DNA of 5,973 bases from positions 1 through 5,973 of the forward strand of contig SKXI01000167.1 in NCBI GenBank assembly GCA_007128515.1, read 5' to 3'. The notes beneath the pieces were generated by a model. That model saw only the letters and a program-made list of their open reading frames with translations. It was not told where the DNA came from and searched no databases. Numbering within the stretch: the first letter of the stretch is position 1; each line of letters starts with the position of its first letter. Made by a program: the position numbers and the translations under genes. The DNA comes from Halococcaceae archaeon. GTDB taxonomy: Archaea > Halobacteriota > Halobacteria > Halobacteriales > Halalkalicoccaceae. Below are positions 5,405 to 5,973 of the stretch, piece after piece.

Positions 5405-5407
5405 CTC

Positions 5408-5436
5408 CCGTCGAACGCCCACGCTACTCTCGACGG
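5408..5436. repeat. inverted repeat CCGTCGA-N15-TCGACGG
   Basis: A perfect 7-bp inverted repeat with a 15-nt loop, starting 3 bp after the previous one. On the minus strand it comes after the glycosyltransferase gene and could help end that transcript, but no strong T-run follows. The rest of the 282-nt spacer (5288-5569) holds AT-rich patches (ATTAAATA at 5466-5473, ACATATAATGT at 5485-5495) and no convincing gene. Confidence 0.3.
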
Positions 5437-5569
5437 AAACCACGGAAAGACGGGAATATGGAGGGATTAAATACAGACCCGGTAACATATAATGTGTGAA
5501 TATCCCGTGTTAACCGATCCGTTCCAGTTTGTGAACGATCACGACATCGCTGCAATGAAGGGGAACGTA

Positions 5570-5973
5570 TCACGAATCGGTAACGACGCGATCGTAGACC
5601 GAGAGGAGGCCGTCGGCCATCCGGTCGAGTTCGAAGTCGCCCACGACCGCGCGTCCGTTCGATCGGCGATCTCCCTCGAGCGCCGCCTCCAAGCCGGCGA
5701 CGAGACCGTCCTCGCCGTCGACGACGTAGCTGTTCTCGACGTCCCTGAGCACGTCGCGTGCGGAGCCGACGTCGGTGGAGACGACGGGGACGTTACAGGC
5801 CGCGGCCTCCTTGACGACCACCGGACCGCTCTCGTACCGGGAGGTGACGAGGAGGACGTCGCTGGCGTTCATGACCAGCGGCATCTCCTCGTAGGGTCGG
5901 CCACAGACCGTCTTCAGTTCGGGTGACGGATCGAGCCGATCGACCACCCGGCGGGCCCGTCCGTACTCCTTGA
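5570..5973 (-). CDS. GT4-family glycosyltransferase, C-terminal part (5' end outside window)
   Basis: About 133 residues of the C-terminal Rossmann domain of a Glycos_transf_1 (GT4, GT-B fold) glycosyltransferase. Seen in order are a sugar-nucleotide-binding region with GRPYEEMPLVMNASDVLLVTS, the EX7E motif (ESGPVVVKE) that contacts the donor, and ACNVPVVSTDVGSARDVL, all usual for this family. The frame is open through the right edge of the window (EYGRARR precedes the GTG at 5945-5947). That GTG is therefore an internal Val and not the start, and roughly two thirds of the protein is missing here. It transfers a sugar from a nucleotide donor, probably at the cytoplasmic face of the membrane for surface glycans or glycoprotein glycans. 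Donor and acceptor cannot be read from sequence. It ends in TGA at 5570-5572, 282 nt before the next gene. Confidence 0.9.
   Translation of the reverse strand, partial: KEYGRARRVVDRLDPSPELKTVCGRPYEEMPLVMNASDVLLVTSRYESGPVVVKEAAACNVPVVSTDVGSARDVLRDVENSYVVDGEDGLVAGLEAALEGDRRSNGRAVVGDFELDRMADGLLSVYDRVVTDS

Noticed and set aside
5492..5926. Rightward frame of 144 codons with a TATA-like element about 24 nt upstream of its ATG
   Set aside because: The promoter-like spacing is notable, but apart from the first 26 codons or so it is antisense to the GT4 gene with its clear EX7E motif. The translation looks like a typical antisense shadow. Only possible antisense transcription is kept, as a finding.
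5945..5947. GTG as the start of a short 125-residue glycosyltransferase
   Set aside because: The frame continues upstream to the window edge with sensible coding, and the remaining part lacks the N-terminal GT-B domain. The gene is cut by the window and is not a short gene.

Overview
This window reads as haloarchaeal chromosome (class Halobacteria). It is GC-rich, and the encoded proteins are strongly acidic. Candidate promoters are archaeal TATA elements about 25-30 nt before start codons, which suggests leaderless transcripts. It also carries protein types typical of this group: DUF7344-like and DUF7343-like winged-helix regulators, a small CxxC zinc-ribbon protein and a low-complexity Asp/Glu tail. 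Genus and species cannot be named from the sequence.

Layout: the first 132 bases are the 3' end of a rightward gene encoding an almost purely acidic C-terminal tail. A short convergent spacer with a hairpin (about 133-210) follows. Every other recognisable gene is on the minus strand, so reading goes from high to low coordinates: the C-terminal part of a GT4-type glycosyltransferase (5570-5973, cut by the window edge); a 282-nt AT-richer spacer; a DUF7344-type winged-helix protein with two membrane helices (4721-5287); 3 nt later, a membrane-anchored DUF7343-type winged-helix protein (4301-4717); a small zinc-ribbon protein (4022-4189 or 4022-4246); a 248-nt spacer; glmS (start best placed at 3773, end 1950); and a diverged asparagine synthase-like enzyme (211-1902) with its own TATA element and a perfect 12-bp palindrome.

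How the genes fit together: GlmS makes glucosamine-6-phosphate, the entry point to UDP-GlcNAc and other amino-sugar nucleotides. The GT4 enzyme would consume a sugar nucleotide. Asparagine synthase-like proteins outside asparagine metabolism are known to amidate sugars or close amide rings. The neighbourhood therefore suggests surface glycan or glycoprotein biosynthesis with a pair of membrane-tethered regulators nearby. That link is inferred from neighbourhood only.

Most noteworthy are the asparagine synthase-like protein, which has lost the catalytic N-terminal Cys of the glutaminase domain but keeps an ATP-binding loop; the palindrome abutting its TATA element; the two regulators with mirror-image topology; and the glmS 5' region, where a 28-codon upstream ORF ends 1 nt before the start codon. 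No tRNA, rRNA, CRISPR array, insertion sequence or attachment site was seen.
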